Part shown: piece by piece, positions 51,197 through 60,238 of the stretch | Position numbering within the stretch: position 1 is the first letter of the stretch | Layout: each line of letters opens with the position of its first letter | Assembly (NCBI GenBank): GCA_964459985.1 | Contig: CAYWOS010000005.1 | Coordinates: forward strand, 1-64,000 | DNA length: 64,000 bases | Direction: 5' to 3' | Source: CAYWOS01 sp964459985 | GTDB lineage: Bacteria > Bacillota > Clostridia > Christensenellales > Aristaeellaceae | Made by a program: the position numbers and the translations under genes | Notes under the pieces: model-generated | What the model was told of the DNA's origin: nothing | What the model saw: the letters and a program-made list of their open reading frames with translations, nothing else | The model's database searches: none

Positions 51197-53221
51197 CTAT
51201 TTTTCGATATTGTTTTCGTTCAAAAGCCGTTCCAGACGGGCAAAATAGGTCTCCTGCTCCTCTTTCGTCACATTCAGACAATTATAGAGACACTTGAGCG
51301 ACGCGCGCGGGGCGCGCCGCAGGAGATTGTGGAACACGCGCATCTCGCTGCGCCAGCCGGCCATGGTCAGGCTGCCGCCGTTCGCCTCGATATGGCGCGG
51401 CATGATCTTTTCCAGCGTGGCTTCCCACTGCGTCAGCACGGGATTGCTGACCGAATCGTACAGGAAACATTTCTCGACGACCTCGGCGTACTTTTCGAAG
51501 AATTTGATCCGCATCTCGGGAGCCTTCAGCAGCTTGTTGATCACGCTGTACTGGGACGACAGCGCGCCCTTGGTGATTTTCGCGGCGTTCAGGAGCATAT
51601 ACGCGCCCTCGGGCGCGATGACCGGGCCGCCCTCGACGTCGTACAGCACATATTTCCACTTGCCGCCCGGCACGCGGTACATCCGCACGTTTTCAAGATC
51701 GGCGTTGAGGATGGCCAGCTCGAAGCTGGTCCATGTGAACAGACTGTCCACATCCAGCCGATCCAGCACATACTTGAGGTTGTCCGGCTCCGTCAGATCA
51801 TGCTCGCGGATGAACGCGCGCAGGGCGAGCCAATCCGCGTTGCTCCCGTTCTGGATCTGATTGTCGCGCGCTTCGCCCTCGAGCAGATCGATTTTGTCGA
51901 TGATTTCCTTCTCTGTGATCCCCTCGTACTGGGCGACCGAGTATTTATTGATCTTTTCGCGCAGGTTGTACTGCCCGGAATACTGCCCGTTGTAGTAGAC
52001 CTCGATCTGGCGGCTGGCCTGATGCATGATGTCGATATTGTCGGCCAACGTCGTCAGGACGGCTTCCCTGCACCGGGCGTATTTGTAATCCGAGCCGGTA
52101 TTGCGCACGATGAAGGCGCGGTAAGTTTCGTAACCCCGGTTCGGGAAGGGGTTATAGTCGAACAATTTTTCATCGCCGTACAGATCGCGGGCGTACACGG
52201 CGACCGATTTGAGCTTCAGCCCCCGCGTGGACGTGCCCACGATGCGGAACGACCCGTTCTGCCCGATTTGCCTTGCGCCGTTTTCATCGTAAAACTCAAA
52301 ATAGATCGGGTACTCCCATTCCCGGTAGTAGTTGGCGGTTTGCCCGTTTCCCCGGACGAACAGCCCGGTGGCGGGGTCGGTCAGGTATTTCGCGTCTGTG
52401 CCCATCGATACCACGGCGACGCAGGACTGCCGCTCGATAAAATACGTGCCGCCGCTCACATAGCTCATGAGCTGATCTTCGGGGATTGTCCGCGCCCTGA
52501 TCATCGTGGTCTTTTCAACGGGAATCGGCCCGGTATAGCGCATGGTCGACGCGTTCGAGGGCGACGGCTCCGATCCGTCCAGCGTGTAATAAATCGGCAG
52601 ATCGGATGTCAAACGGACGCTGACGGGCTCGTCGTAGAACCCCGGCGCTGTTTCGAACACCGGGCGCTCGGCCTGATTCGCAAAGACTGTTTTGCCGTTT
52701 TTCGCGCGCTTCGTCGCCTCGTTGAAGAATCCCGCCGCGCCCGTATCGGCGCTGATCCCGTAGCTGAAGGAGGCGTGCTGCGCGGGGTATTTCATCAGAT
52801 CGCGCCGGACGCCGCTTTTGTCCGTCAGCGTGACGGAATCGCCGCCGGATGACAGTTTGAAGCTCGCGTAGTAGGTTTTCTTCTGTTGATTGTTGATTCG
52901 GTTCGCGGCGTCGTCGCCGACGCAGTACACCAGCAGGCGCTGCCCTTTCTCCAGCTTCGTCCCTTCGGGGAACGTCCACAAAAACGGCTCGCTCTTTTTG
53001 TCGCTCAATCCCCAGCCGCTCAAGTTGATATCCTGACTGCCGTTATTGAACAATTCCAGCCAGTCGTCGTTTTCGCCGTTTGTGAACTCGCCGCTCTGCG
53101 TCATGATCTCGCTGATGATCACGTCGGCGCGCGTCGACTCGCCCGTCGCGGCGCTTCCCGCCAGCATCACAAGAAAAATAATTCCCGCGACGATTCCCAT
53201 GCGCAGTCCGTGGTGTTTCAT
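51197..53221 (-). CDS. Secreted CotH-kinase-like protein with lamin-tail domain
   Basis: The 674-residue protein has a signal peptide (about 1-27), a lamin-tail domain (about 32-150: VIISEIMTQSGEF, DWLELFNNGSQDINLSGWGL), a chitobiase/beta-hexosaminidase C-terminal-type segment (about 190-260: SDLPIYYTLDGSEPSPSNAS), and a CotH domain (about 265-620) with YNGQYSGQYNLREKINKYSV, SLFTWTSFELAILNADL and KWKYVLYDVEGG. CotH proteins are atypical kinases, first described in spore coats. In this extracellular form the substrate is unknown. Overlapping signals for start at 53221 include the AGAGGAAAC sequence. Confidence 0.85.
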   Translation of the reverse strand: MKHHGLRMGIVAGIIFLVMLAGSAATGESTRADVIISEIMTQSGEFTNGENDDWLELFNNGSQDINLSGWGLSDKKSEPFLWTFPEGTKLEKGQRLLVYCVGDDAANRINNQQKKTYYASFKLSSGGDSVTLTDKSGVRRDLMKYPAQHASFSYGISADTGAAGFFNEATKRAKNGKTVFANQAERPVFETAPGFYDEPVSVRLTSDLPIYYTLDGSEPSPSNASTMRYTGPIPVEKTTMIRARTIPEDQLMSYVSGGTYFIERQSCVAVVSMGTDAKYLTDPATGLFVRGNGQTANYYREWEYPIYFEFYDENGARQIGQNGSFRIVGTSTRGLKLKSVAVYARDLYGDEKLFDYNPFPNRGYETYRAFIVRNTGSDYKYARCREAVLTTLADNIDIMHQASRQIEVYYNGQYSGQYNLREKINKYSVAQYEGITEKEIIDKIDLLEGEARDNQIQNGSNADWLALRAFIREHDLTEPDNLKYVLDRLDVDSLFTWTSFELAILNADLENVRMYRVPGGKWKYVLYDVEGGPVIAPEGAYMLLNAAKITKGALSSQYSVINKLLKAPEMRIKFFEKYAEVVEKCFLYDSVSNPVLTQWEATLEKIMPRHIEANGGSLTMAGWRSEMRVFHNLLRRAPRASLKCLYNCLNVTKEEQETYFARLERLLNENNIEK

Positions 53222-53292
53222 GTTTCCTCTTTTCCTGCCCGCTGCATAATGGATGCGCGATCAACGCATCCGATCCATGAATCTGTTGACAG

Positions 53293-53331
53293 CAAACCGC
53301 CGCGGCGGTTCAAGCGATCCGTCGCGGCGGT
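53293..53331 (-). terminator. Hairpin after the small secreted protein gene
   Basis: On the minus strand ACCGCCGCG pairs with CGCGGCGGT followed by TTGCTG. The second arm is also a self-complementary 16-mer, AACCGCCGCGGCGGTT (53295-53310). Confidence 0.6.
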
Positions 53332-53371
53332 ATGGGCGCGCGGCGCGGTTATCCGCCGCCCGGCGCGCGCG

Positions 53372-53821
53372 TTACTTCAGCCACCAGGCGCCTGAATTGT
53401 CCCAGCAGAAATAGTCGATATCGTCCATATCGAGCGATTCGGTCGTGCCGTCCGTGAAGCGGACGCGGTAAACGCCCAGATAGAGATAGTACAGATCGTT
53501 CACGTTTTCAAAGAAGATTTCGCCCGTCCATTCGGTGGAATAGGGCTTGAGCCTGACCTGAATGGTTTCGTAGTTGATCGCGCTGTTCTGCTCCTCGTTG
53601 ATATCGGCGGAATAATAGGCGATATCGAAGGATTTGACGGTTTTGGAGGTGTTGTAGTTCTTATATGTGCACTGGAAACTGGCGCGGCGGCTGCTGACTT
53701 TCTTGATCGAGGCTTCCGGATCGGTCGGTTCGCGCACCGAAATGGTGGCCGACGTGACGGCCATGGCGACCCCGGGCAGCAGCAGGGCCAGCACCAGCAA
53801 CACGGATACCAATCGTTTCAA
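53372..53821 (-). CDS. Small secreted protein of unknown function
   Basis: The 149-residue protein has a signal peptide (LKRLVSVLLVLALLLPGVAM) and a single beta-rich domain with aromatic residues (FQCTYKNYNTSKTVKSFDIA, TEWTGEIFFENVNDLYYLYL, DYFCWDNSGAWWLK at the C terminus). I do not recognise the family. It uses a TTG start at 53821 preceded by AGGGGGT; an in-frame upstream start at 53959 would cover the promoter and is rejected. It is transcribed from a consensus promoter and precedes the CotH gene by 150 bp with a hairpin between. Confidence 0.72.
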   Translation of the reverse strand: MKRLVSVLLVLALLLPGVAMAVTSATISVREPTDPEASIKKVSSRRASFQCTYKNYNTSKTVKSFDIAYYSADINEEQNSAINYETIQVRLKPYSTEWTGEIFFENVNDLYYLYLGVYRVRFTDGTTESLDMDDIDYFCWDNSGAWWLK

Positions 53822-53864
53822 ACGAATTACCCCCTCTGTGCTATATACATAATTGTCCATGCCT

Positions 53865-53893
53865 ATTGTAGCACGGTTTTCCACGGGTGTCAA
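53865..53893 (-). promoter_or_regulatory. Promoter of the small secreted protein gene
   Basis: On the minus strand TTGACA (53888-53893), 17-base spacer, TACAAT (53865-53870). Confidence 0.87.
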
Positions 53894-53952
53894 TATGCGG
53901 CTGCTGCCCGCCGCACAAAACGCGGCGCGCGCGAATATTCTTTTCCTGCATA

Positions 53953-53981
53953 TTGACATTCGGCGCGAACCATGCTATTCT
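53953..53981 (+). promoter_or_regulatory. Promoter of the iscR-nifS-nifU operon
   Basis: TTGACA (53953-53958), 17-base spacer, TATTCT (53976-53981). Confidence 0.8.
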
Positions 53982-53989
53982 TGTCGCGG

Positions 53990-54014
53990 AATCCCGATAA
54001 ATTCAGTCGGGATT
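53990..54014. promoter_or_regulatory. Candidate IscR-type operator or leader hairpin
   Basis: AATCCCG (53990-53996), an 11-base spacer and CGGGATT (54008-54014) form a 7+7 inverted repeat between the promoter and the Rrf2-family gene. It could be the autoregulatory site or an mRNA hairpin. Confidence 0.5.
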
Positions 54015-54030
54015 CGCGGGAGGATCGGTT

Positions 54031-54459
54031 GTGAAGCTGTCAACGAAGGGCAAGTACGGGCTGTACGCCATGGTGTTTCTGGCGCAGCACGCCGGCGAGG
54101 GGCCGCAGACGCTCAAGGCGGTCGCTGATTTCGGGCTGCCCGAGCAGTATCTGGAGCAGCTCCTCGGCTCGCTCAGGCGACGAGGACTGGTCACGACGGC
54201 GCGGGGCGCGCAGGGCGGCTATCAGTTGAGCCGCGCGCCCGAGGAGATCACCTTGCTGGACATCATGGACGCCACCGAAGGGCCGCTTACGCTGTCCGAA
54301 TGCGTGTCGGGCGACGAGCGCGCCTGCCCGCGCGGCGGGCGGTGTCCCTCCAAGGGCGCGCTCGAATACCTCACCGACAGCATCAACCGCCTGTTCGCAA
54401 GCATGACATTGCAGGATTTGCTGGACAACAACCTGCGGGGAGAAGAAACGCATGGATAG
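54031..54459 (+). CDS. iscR: Rrf2-family iron-sulfur regulator (IscR-like)
   Basis: The 142-residue protein has the Rrf2 winged helix (MKLSTKGKYGLYAMVFLAQH; GLPEQYLEQLLGSLRRRGLV; GAQGGYQLSRAPEEITLLDI) and three cysteines at 91, 99 and 105 in the cluster loop, one residue different in spacing from E. coli IscR. It probably senses the Fe-S state and controls the nifS-nifU genes that follow. GTG 54031 with GGGAGGA. Overlaps nifS by 8 bp. Confidence 0.9.
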   Translation: MKLSTKGKYGLYAMVFLAQHAGEGPQTLKAVADFGLPEQYLEQLLGSLRRRGLVTTARGAQGGYQLSRAPEEITLLDIMDATEGPLTLSECVSGDERACPRGGRCPSKGALEYLTDSINRLFASMTLQDLLDNNLRGEETHG

Positions 54460-55633
54460 GATTTATCTGGACAACGCCGGCACGACGGCGGCGGCGCCCG
54501 AGGTGGTCGCCGAAATGCTTCCCTATTTCACCGAAATCTACGGCAACGCCTCGAGCATCCACGGCACGGGCCGCGACGCGCGCAAGGCGGTCGAGGCGTC
54601 CCGCCGCCGCGTCGCCGCCGCCATCGGCGCCAAGCCCGAGGAAATCTACTTCACCTCCGGCGGCTCGGAGAGCGACAACTGGGCGATCAAGGGCGCGGCG
54701 TTCGCCAACCGCGCGAAGGGCAATCACATCATCACCTCGCAGATCGAGCATCACGCCGTGCTGCACACCTGCCAGTGGCTGGAAAAGCAGGGCTTTTCCG
54801 TGACCTATCTGCCGGTGGACGAATACGGGCTGGTCGATCCCGCCGCCGTCGAGCGCGCGATCACCGATCAGACCATCCTGATATCGATCATGGCGGCGAA
54901 CAACGAAATCGGCACGGTCGAGCCGATCGCCGAAATCGGGAAGATCGCCAAGGCGCATAAAATCCTGTTCCACACCGACGCCGTGCAGGCGGTGGGCGCC
55001 ATCCCGGTCAATGTCGAGGACTGGCAGTGCGACATGCTTTCGCTCTCGGGGCACAAATTCCACGGGCCCAAGGGCGTGGGCGCGCTGTACATCCGCAAAA
55101 GCGCGCGCGTGGACAATTACCTCCACGGCGGCGCGCAGGAGCGCGGCCGGCGCGCGACGACCGAGAACGTGCCCGGCATCGTCGGGCTGGCCGCCGCCAT
55201 CGAGCGCGCGGTCCGGAATCAGCCCGAAAACGCCGCGCGGCTCGCGCGCATGCGCGATCGCCTGATCGCCGGCATCCTCAAGGAAATCCCCTATACGCGG
55301 CTCAACGGGCATCCCGTCAAGCGCCTGCCCGGCAACGTGAACGTATCGGTGCGCTTCATCGAGGGCGAGGCGCTTTTGCTCCGGCTCGATCTGGCCGGCA
55401 TCGCGGCGTCGTCCGGCTCGGCGTGCACCTCGGGCTCGCTTGATCCCTCGCATGTGCTGCTCGCCATCGGCCTGCCGCACGAGATCGCGCACGGGAGCCT
55501 GCGCCTGTCGATGTCCGATCTGAATACCGACGAGGAAATCGACGAAACGCTGCGCGCGCTGCCCGGCATCGTGCAAACGCTGCGCGATATGTCGCCGCTC
55601 TACGAACAGTTCTTGAAACAGGAGGGAAAATAA
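54452..55633 (+). CDS. nifS: Cysteine desulfurase (NifS/IscS)
   Basis: The 393-residue PLP enzyme donates sulfur for Fe-S assembly. It has IYLDNAGTTAAAPEVVAEM, TSGGSESDNWAIKG, ANNEIGTVEPIAEI, the PLP lysine in SLSGHKFHGPKGVGALY (about 202) and the catalytic cysteine in SSGSACTSGSLDPSHVL (about 325). The active-site loop is long, which marks group I (NifS/IscS). The following scaffold gene is 2 bp away, as in Clostridia. Confidence 0.95.
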   Translation: MDRIYLDNAGTTAAAPEVVAEMLPYFTEIYGNASSIHGTGRDARKAVEASRRRVAAAIGAKPEEIYFTSGGSESDNWAIKGAAFANRAKGNHIITSQIEHHAVLHTCQWLEKQGFSVTYLPVDEYGLVDPAAVERAITDQTILISIMAANNEIGTVEPIAEIGKIAKAHKILFHTDAVQAVGAIPVNVEDWQCDMLSLSGHKFHGPKGVGALYIRKSARVDNYLHGGAQERGRRATTENVPGIVGLAAAIERAVRNQPENAARLARMRDRLIAGILKEIPYTRLNGHPVKRLPGNVNVSVRFIEGEALLLRLDLAGIAASSGSACTSGSLDPSHVLLAIGLPHEIAHGSLRLSMSDLNTDEEIDETLRALPGIVQTLRDMSPLYEQFLKQEGK

Positions 55634-55635
55634 CC

Positions 55636-56016
55636 ATGTACAGCGAAAAGGTCATGGATCACTTTTCAAACCCGCGCAACGTGGGCGAGATCGCCGACGC
55701 CGACGGCGTGGGCACGGTGGGCAACGCCAAGTGCGGCGATATCATGAAAATGTACCTCAAGGTCGAGGACGGGATCATCAAGGACGTCAAGTTCAAAACC
55801 TTCGGCTGCGGCGCGGCGATCGCCACCAGCTCGATGGCGACCGAAATGGTCAAGGGCAAATCGCTTTCCGAGGCGCTCAAGCTGACCAACAAGGCCGTCG
55901 CCGAGGCGCTCGACGGCCTGCCGCCCGTCAAAATGCACTGTTCGCTCCTCGCGGAAGAGGCGATTCACGCCGCCATCGAGGATTATATGCAGCAGCATCC
56001 CGAGGCGCGCGCATAG
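55636..56016 (+). CDS. nifU: Fe-S scaffold protein NifU/IscU
   Basis: The 126-residue scaffold has the three ligand cysteines: NAKCGDIMKMYL (Cys 33), KTFGCGAAIATSSMATEM (Cys 58) and KMHCSLLAEEAIHAAI (Cys 102), plus MDHFSNPRNVGEI at the N terminus. It is the NifU N-terminal/IscU domain alone. The second cysteine motif GCGAAIA matches the group without a tethered ferredoxin. Ends 7 bp before hflX. Confidence 0.95.
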   Translation: MYSEKVMDHFSNPRNVGEIADADGVGTVGNAKCGDIMKMYLKVEDGIIKDVKFKTFGCGAAIATSSMATEMVKGKSLSEALKLTNKAVAEALDGLPPVKMHCSLLAEEAIHAAIEDYMQQHPEARA

Positions 56017-56023
56017 GAGACAT

Positions 56024-57826
56024 ATGGAATTCGAAATTCACGGAAACATCGAGGGCGTGCGCCGCAGCGTGCTTGCCGAGATGAAAACCCTCTACGAATA
56101 CCCGATCGAACAGGACGAGTTCGCGCCCGTCGAATTGGTGTCGCTGATGGCGTCCTATTCGGCGGCGCTCGACCGCGAGGTGGCGCTGTACGTTTCGCGC
56201 GACGGCGACGTAATGGACATCGTGATCGGCAGCGCGACCAACGTGCCGCTTCAAAGCCTGCGCCTGCGCCGGGGCACGCGGCGGCTGTCCCGCATCCGCT
56301 GCCTGCACACGCACCCGCAGGGCGACGCGCAGCTTTCCGACGTCGATTATTCGGCGCTCAAATCGCTCATGCTCGACGCCATGTGCGCCATCGGCGTGGA
56401 CGCGAACGGCCGCGTCAACGGCGTGAGCGCGGCGTTCATCAGCGACATGGACGGCGACAAACCGACCTGCGTGACGACGCCGATCGTTCCGCTCAAAAAG
56501 CTGCCGCAGGACGAATGGATGCGCGAGATCGCGCTTGCCGACGCGCGCGCGCAGAAATCCCCGCATACCGCGACCGAGGACGCGCCCGAGCGCGTGCTGC
56601 TGATCGGAACGGACACCGAGCAATCGCTTGACGAGTTGGCGGCGCTCGCCGATACCGCCGGCGCCGTTGTGGTCGGCCGCGAAATGCAAAAGCGCCAGCG
56701 TCCCGATCCCGCGACCTACATCGGAAGCGGCAAGGCGGACGAAATGCAGCTTACCGCGCAGGCGCTCGACGCCGACGCCGTGATATTCGACGACGAGTTG
56801 TCCGGCGTGCAGACGCGTAATCTCGAAGGGATCATCGGCGTCAAGATCATCGACCGCACGACGCTGATTCTGGATATCTTCGCCCAGCGCGCCAAGAGCG
56901 GCGAGGGTAAATTACAGGTCAAGCTGGCGCAGCTCAAGTACCGCTCGGGGCGATTGATCGGGCAGGGCTTGGTGCTGTCGCGTCTGGGCGGCGGCATCGG
57001 CACGCGCGGCCCGGGCGAAAGCAAGCTCGAGATCGACCGCCGCCGCATTCGCGAACAGATCACCGCGCTCAAAAGAGAACTGGACGCGCTGCAAAGCCAG
57101 CGCGCGCTGCGCCGCAAAAACCGCGAAAAGAACGCCGTGCCCGTCGTCGCGCTGGTGGGGTACACCAACACGGGCAAATCCTCCCTGCTCAACCGCGTGA
57201 CCGACGCCGGCGTGTACGCGCACAATCAGCTCTTTGCCACGCTGGACGCCGTTTCGCGCGGCGTGAAAACGGCGGACGGCGTTGAATTCCTGCTCGTGGA
57301 CACCGTCGGTTTCATCAGCAAGCTGCCCCACGCGCTGATCGAGGCGTTCCATTCGACGCTGGAGGAGGCGTCCTGCGCCGATCTTCTGCTCGTCGTGTCC
57401 GACGCCTCGAACCCCGATCTGCTCGCGCAGCGCAGGGTGGTCGGCGAGGTGCTGGACGAATTGGGCGCGACGGCGCAGGAGCGCGTGGACGTGCTCAATA
57501 AATCGGATATCGCGCTGCCCGAGAGCGCCGACGCGCTGCCCGGCGCCGTCCGGGTTTCGGCGAAAACGGGCGAGGGCGTCGAGGCGCTGCTGGCGCTGAT
57601 CGCCGATAAGCTGCGCCGCGAGGAGCACCGCGTCACGCTGCGCATTCCGTTCACGCAGTATCAGATGATCGGCGAAATCCGCGCGCGGGCGCGCGTGCTG
57701 TCCGAGGCGCACGACGACGCGGGCACGGCGCTCGACGTCGTGCTGACGGCGGACGCGCTCGCCTTCCTCAAGCAGAAATTCGGCGAGGGTTTTTTTGCCG
57801 AAAACCGCAACAAAATCCCATCCTGA
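56024..57826 (+). CDS. hflX: Ribosome-associated GTPase HflX with N-terminal JAMM-like domain
   Basis: The 600-residue protein has HflX core: N-terminal HflX domain (about 190-370) with ATYIGSGKADEMQL and IGTRGPGESKLEIDRRRIRE, GTPase with GYTNTGKSSLLN (about 378), DTVGFISKLP, and NKSD, and a C-terminal domain. HflX rescues stalled or heat-damaged ribosomes. Residues 1-185 are an extension: Glu52 in DREVALYVS and HTHPQGDAQLSDVD (His95, His97, Ser105, Asp108) reproduce the E-(n)-HxHP-x6-S-x2-D spacing of JAMM/MPN metalloproteases. Function of the extension is unknown. Co-directional with nifU. Confidence 0.9.
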   Translation: MEFEIHGNIEGVRRSVLAEMKTLYEYPIEQDEFAPVELVSLMASYSAALDREVALYVSRDGDVMDIVIGSATNVPLQSLRLRRGTRRLSRIRCLHTHPQGDAQLSDVDYSALKSLMLDAMCAIGVDANGRVNGVSAAFISDMDGDKPTCVTTPIVPLKKLPQDEWMREIALADARAQKSPHTATEDAPERVLLIGTDTEQSLDELAALADTAGAVVVGREMQKRQRPDPATYIGSGKADEMQLTAQALDADAVIFDDELSGVQTRNLEGIIGVKIIDRTTLILDIFAQRAKSGEGKLQVKLAQLKYRSGRLIGQGLVLSRLGGGIGTRGPGESKLEIDRRRIREQITALKRELDALQSQRALRRKNREKNAVPVVALVGYTNTGKSSLLNRVTDAGVYAHNQLFATLDAVSRGVKTADGVEFLLVDTVGFISKLPHALIEAFHSTLEEASCADLLLVVSDASNPDLLAQRRVVGEVLDELGATAQERVDVLNKSDIALPESADALPGAVRVSAKTGEGVEALLALIADKLRREEHRVTLRIPFTQYQMIGEIRARARVLSEAHDDAGTALDVVLTADALAFLKQKFGEGFFAENRNKIPS

Positions 57827-57867
57827 TTCGTCTTTCATAAGAAGCCCTTTTCCCCGAAGGAGGCCGT

Positions 57868-58539
57868 ATGCTCGTCAAAATCCTTACGCTGCTGACCATG
57901 CTGCTCTCGCTCACGCAGCAAACGCTCGACGGTTACGTCGATCAAATGAATCTGGGCGGCAATCTGATCCTGATCAACCGCGAGTTCACTTTGTCCGAGG
58001 ATTACGCGCCGGACGATCTTGTGCGCCCCGACGTCGAATGCCTGTACAGCAACGTAAAAATGCGCGATGAAGCCGCGCGGGCGCTCAAGGAGATGTTCGA
58101 CGCCGCGAAAGAGGCGGGGCATCGGCTGGTCGCCGTATCGGGCTACCGCAGCTACGGCCAGCAGAGCAGTATTTTCAACCGCAAGGTCAAAAGCGTCGGC
58201 AAGGAAAAGGCGCGCCTTTTGGTCGCCGATCCCGGCGCGAGCGAGCATCAGCTCGGGCTGGCGATGGACTTGGGCAGCCGGCAAAACACCTCCCTCGCCG
58301 CCAGCTTCGGCGGGACGGCGGCGGGAAAATGGGTCGGCGAGCACTGTTACGAATACGGCTTTATCATCCGCTATAAAGAAGAATGGACGGATATCACCGG
58401 CTACGCCTACGAGCCGTGGCACGTCCGCTACGTGGGCAAGGAGCATTCCGCGCGTATCGGCGAGCTGAACATCCCGCTGGAAACCTACAGTGAAACGCTC
58501 CGCGAGGCGCAGTACGCGCTTTTGACGGGCAAGGAGTGA
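57868..58539 (+). CDS. VanY-like D-alanyl-D-alanine carboxypeptidase, copy 1
   Basis: The 223-residue secreted peptidase has an N-terminal hydrophobic leader (MLVKILTLLTMLLSL), substrate region LVAVSGYRSYGQQSS, zinc motif GASEHQLGLAMDLG (His, Asp; about 125) and the catalytic Glu/His in YEPWHVRYVG. VanY enzymes (M15B) remove terminal D-Ala from peptidoglycan precursors. First of three tandem paralogues. Good GAAGGAGG ribosome binding site. Confidence 0.9.
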   Translation: MLVKILTLLTMLLSLTQQTLDGYVDQMNLGGNLILINREFTLSEDYAPDDLVRPDVECLYSNVKMRDEAARALKEMFDAAKEAGHRLVAVSGYRSYGQQSSIFNRKVKSVGKEKARLLVADPGASEHQLGLAMDLGSRQNTSLAASFGGTAAGKWVGEHCYEYGFIIRYKEEWTDITGYAYEPWHVRYVGKEHSARIGELNIPLETYSETLREAQYALLTGKE

Positions 58540-58543
58540 CGGC

Positions 58544-59338
58544 ATGAGAAGAACGCTCGCTGTATGGATCATCGCGCTTTTGATCGTCCTGCCCGCGCTT
58601 GCCGACGATATGCCCGAATGGACGTACCCGTTGTCGCCCGAAATCATCGACGACCCGCTCGGCTATATCGCGCTGGTCAACCGCGATTCGCTGATGGACG
58701 CGGACTACGAGCCAAGCGATCTGCAAAAGGTGACCGCCAAGCGCGTCGCCTCCTTTGAATTGCGCAAAGACTGCAACGACGCGCTCAACAGGATGTTCGA
58801 CGCCGCGCTGAAGGACGGATATACGCTGTACGTCAAGAGCGCGTACCGCAGCTTCCAGACGCAGAGCACCATGTACCACAACCGTATGGAAAAGGTCGGG
58901 CGCGACGACGGCGTGGTGGCGTATCCCGGCGCGAGCGATCACCAGACGGGGCTGGGCGTGGATATCCTCAACTACGAATGGACGCGGCAGGAGGGAATGC
59001 GCCCCGAGTTCGGCGAGGAAGCGGAAGCCAAATGGATGGCGGAGCACTGCCACGAGTACGGCTTCATCATCCGCTATATGGAAGACAAGCAGGAGATCAC
59101 CGGCATCATTTACGAGCCGTGGCATCTGCGCTATGTGGGCAAGGCGGCCGCCGCCTACATCATGAGCAATCATCTGTCGCTCGAGGAATTCACCGAGGAA
59201 TACCGGCAGTACATTGCGCAGTACGAAGCGCTGGGCGGCAGCCTCAAGGCGCTCGTCGCGCTGCGCGCCGCGCCCAAGCCCGTCATCGTGGTCGGCGTCG
59301 CCGACGACGGCGAGGAGGACATCGATATCTTCTACTGA
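58544..59338 (+). CDS. VanY-like D-alanyl-D-alanine carboxypeptidase, copy 2
   Basis: The 264-residue paralogue has a signal peptide (LAVWIIALLIVLPALA), the VKSAYRSFQTQSTMY region, zinc motif GASDHQTGLGVDIL and EPWHLRYVG. The C terminus carries a Val/Asp/Glu-rich extension (DDGEEDIDIFY) absent from the other copies. It starts 4 bp after copy 1. The metal ligands are intact. Confidence 0.9.
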   Translation: MRRTLAVWIIALLIVLPALADDMPEWTYPLSPEIIDDPLGYIALVNRDSLMDADYEPSDLQKVTAKRVASFELRKDCNDALNRMFDAALKDGYTLYVKSAYRSFQTQSTMYHNRMEKVGRDDGVVAYPGASDHQTGLGVDILNYEWTRQEGMRPEFGEEAEAKWMAEHCHEYGFIIRYMEDKQEITGIIYEPWHLRYVGKAAAAYIMSNHLSLEEFTEEYRQYIAQYEALGGSLKALVALRAAPKPVIVVGVADDGEEDIDIFY

Positions 59339-59359
59339 TGAAGCGGATCGGAGGGCACC

Positions 59360-60238
59360 GTGAGAAAACTGATCGCAGCCGTCGTTTTTGCGACCGCGCT
59401 TTGCCTCGCGGTTTGTTCGGCGTCGGCATCGGTGTTTGACGACGACGGCGTGATGCGATTGGTGAACCGCGATCATAAGATCACCAAGAATTACGTTCCC
59501 GAGGGCATGGTGCTGCCCGACGTGCCGACCAATAAAAAATCGCAGAAAGAAAGCGTTTACATGCGCCCCTTCGCGGCGAGCGCGCTTGAAGAGTTGTTCG
59601 CCGCCGCCGAGAGCGAGCAGGGGTATCGCCTGCTCGCCGTGTCGGGCTACCGCTCCTACGGCACGCAGCAGGCGAACTTCAACCGCAAGGTGGAGGCCGT
59701 GGGCAGCGTGTCGGCGGCGCAGCGAAAAGTGGCGCCCGCCGGCGCGAGCGAGCATCAGCTCGGGCTGGCGATGGATATCGTGTCCGAGAGCTTCAGGAAC
59801 CTGAACTCGGGCTTCCTCGAAACCCCCGAGGGCAAGTGGGTGAACGACAACTGTCACCGTTTCGGTTACATTATCCGCTACACAAAGGCGTGGAGCGATG
59901 TAACCGGCGTCGCCGCCGAGCCGTGGCATATCCGCTACATCGGCAATCCGTCGGCGACGGCGGCGTACTGGCTGAACATACCGTTTGAAACCTACTGCGA
60001 ATACGCCGTCCTGCTGCCCGAATACGCGCTGACGGACGGCAATCCCTATTTGATATACGGCGTCGTGAAAAGGGCGATGGCGGGCAATTTCGAGGCGGTC
60101 GAGGAATTGCAGAACATCGATTTTTCGGGCGCGGGCGCGCGCGACGCGCTCCTTGAAATCACGAAAGCGTATCTTCCTGAGGGCGTTTCGCCCGAGGACG
60201 CCGCGCGCGGGGAGTGGGATCATGCCGTCGCTCCGTGA
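59360..60238 (+). CDS. VanY-like D-alanyl-D-alanine carboxypeptidase, copy 3
   Basis: The 292-residue paralogue has a signal peptide (about 1-24), LLAVSGYRSYGTQQANFN, zinc motif GASEHQLGLAMDIV and EPWHIRYIG, and a C-terminal helical extension of about 80 residues (about 215-292). GTG 59360 follows GGAGGG. It is more similar to copy 1 (SEHQLGLAMD) than to copy 2. It overlaps the nuclease gene by 17 bp. Confidence 0.9.
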   Translation: MRKLIAAVVFATALCLAVCSASASVFDDDGVMRLVNRDHKITKNYVPEGMVLPDVPTNKKSQKESVYMRPFAASALEELFAAAESEQGYRLLAVSGYRSYGTQQANFNRKVEAVGSVSAAQRKVAPAGASEHQLGLAMDIVSESFRNLNSGFLETPEGKWVNDNCHRFGYIIRYTKAWSDVTGVAAEPWHIRYIGNPSATAAYWLNIPFETYCEYAVLLPEYALTDGNPYLIYGVVKRAMAGNFEAVEELQNIDFSGAGARDALLEITKAYLPEGVSPEDAARGEWDHAVAP

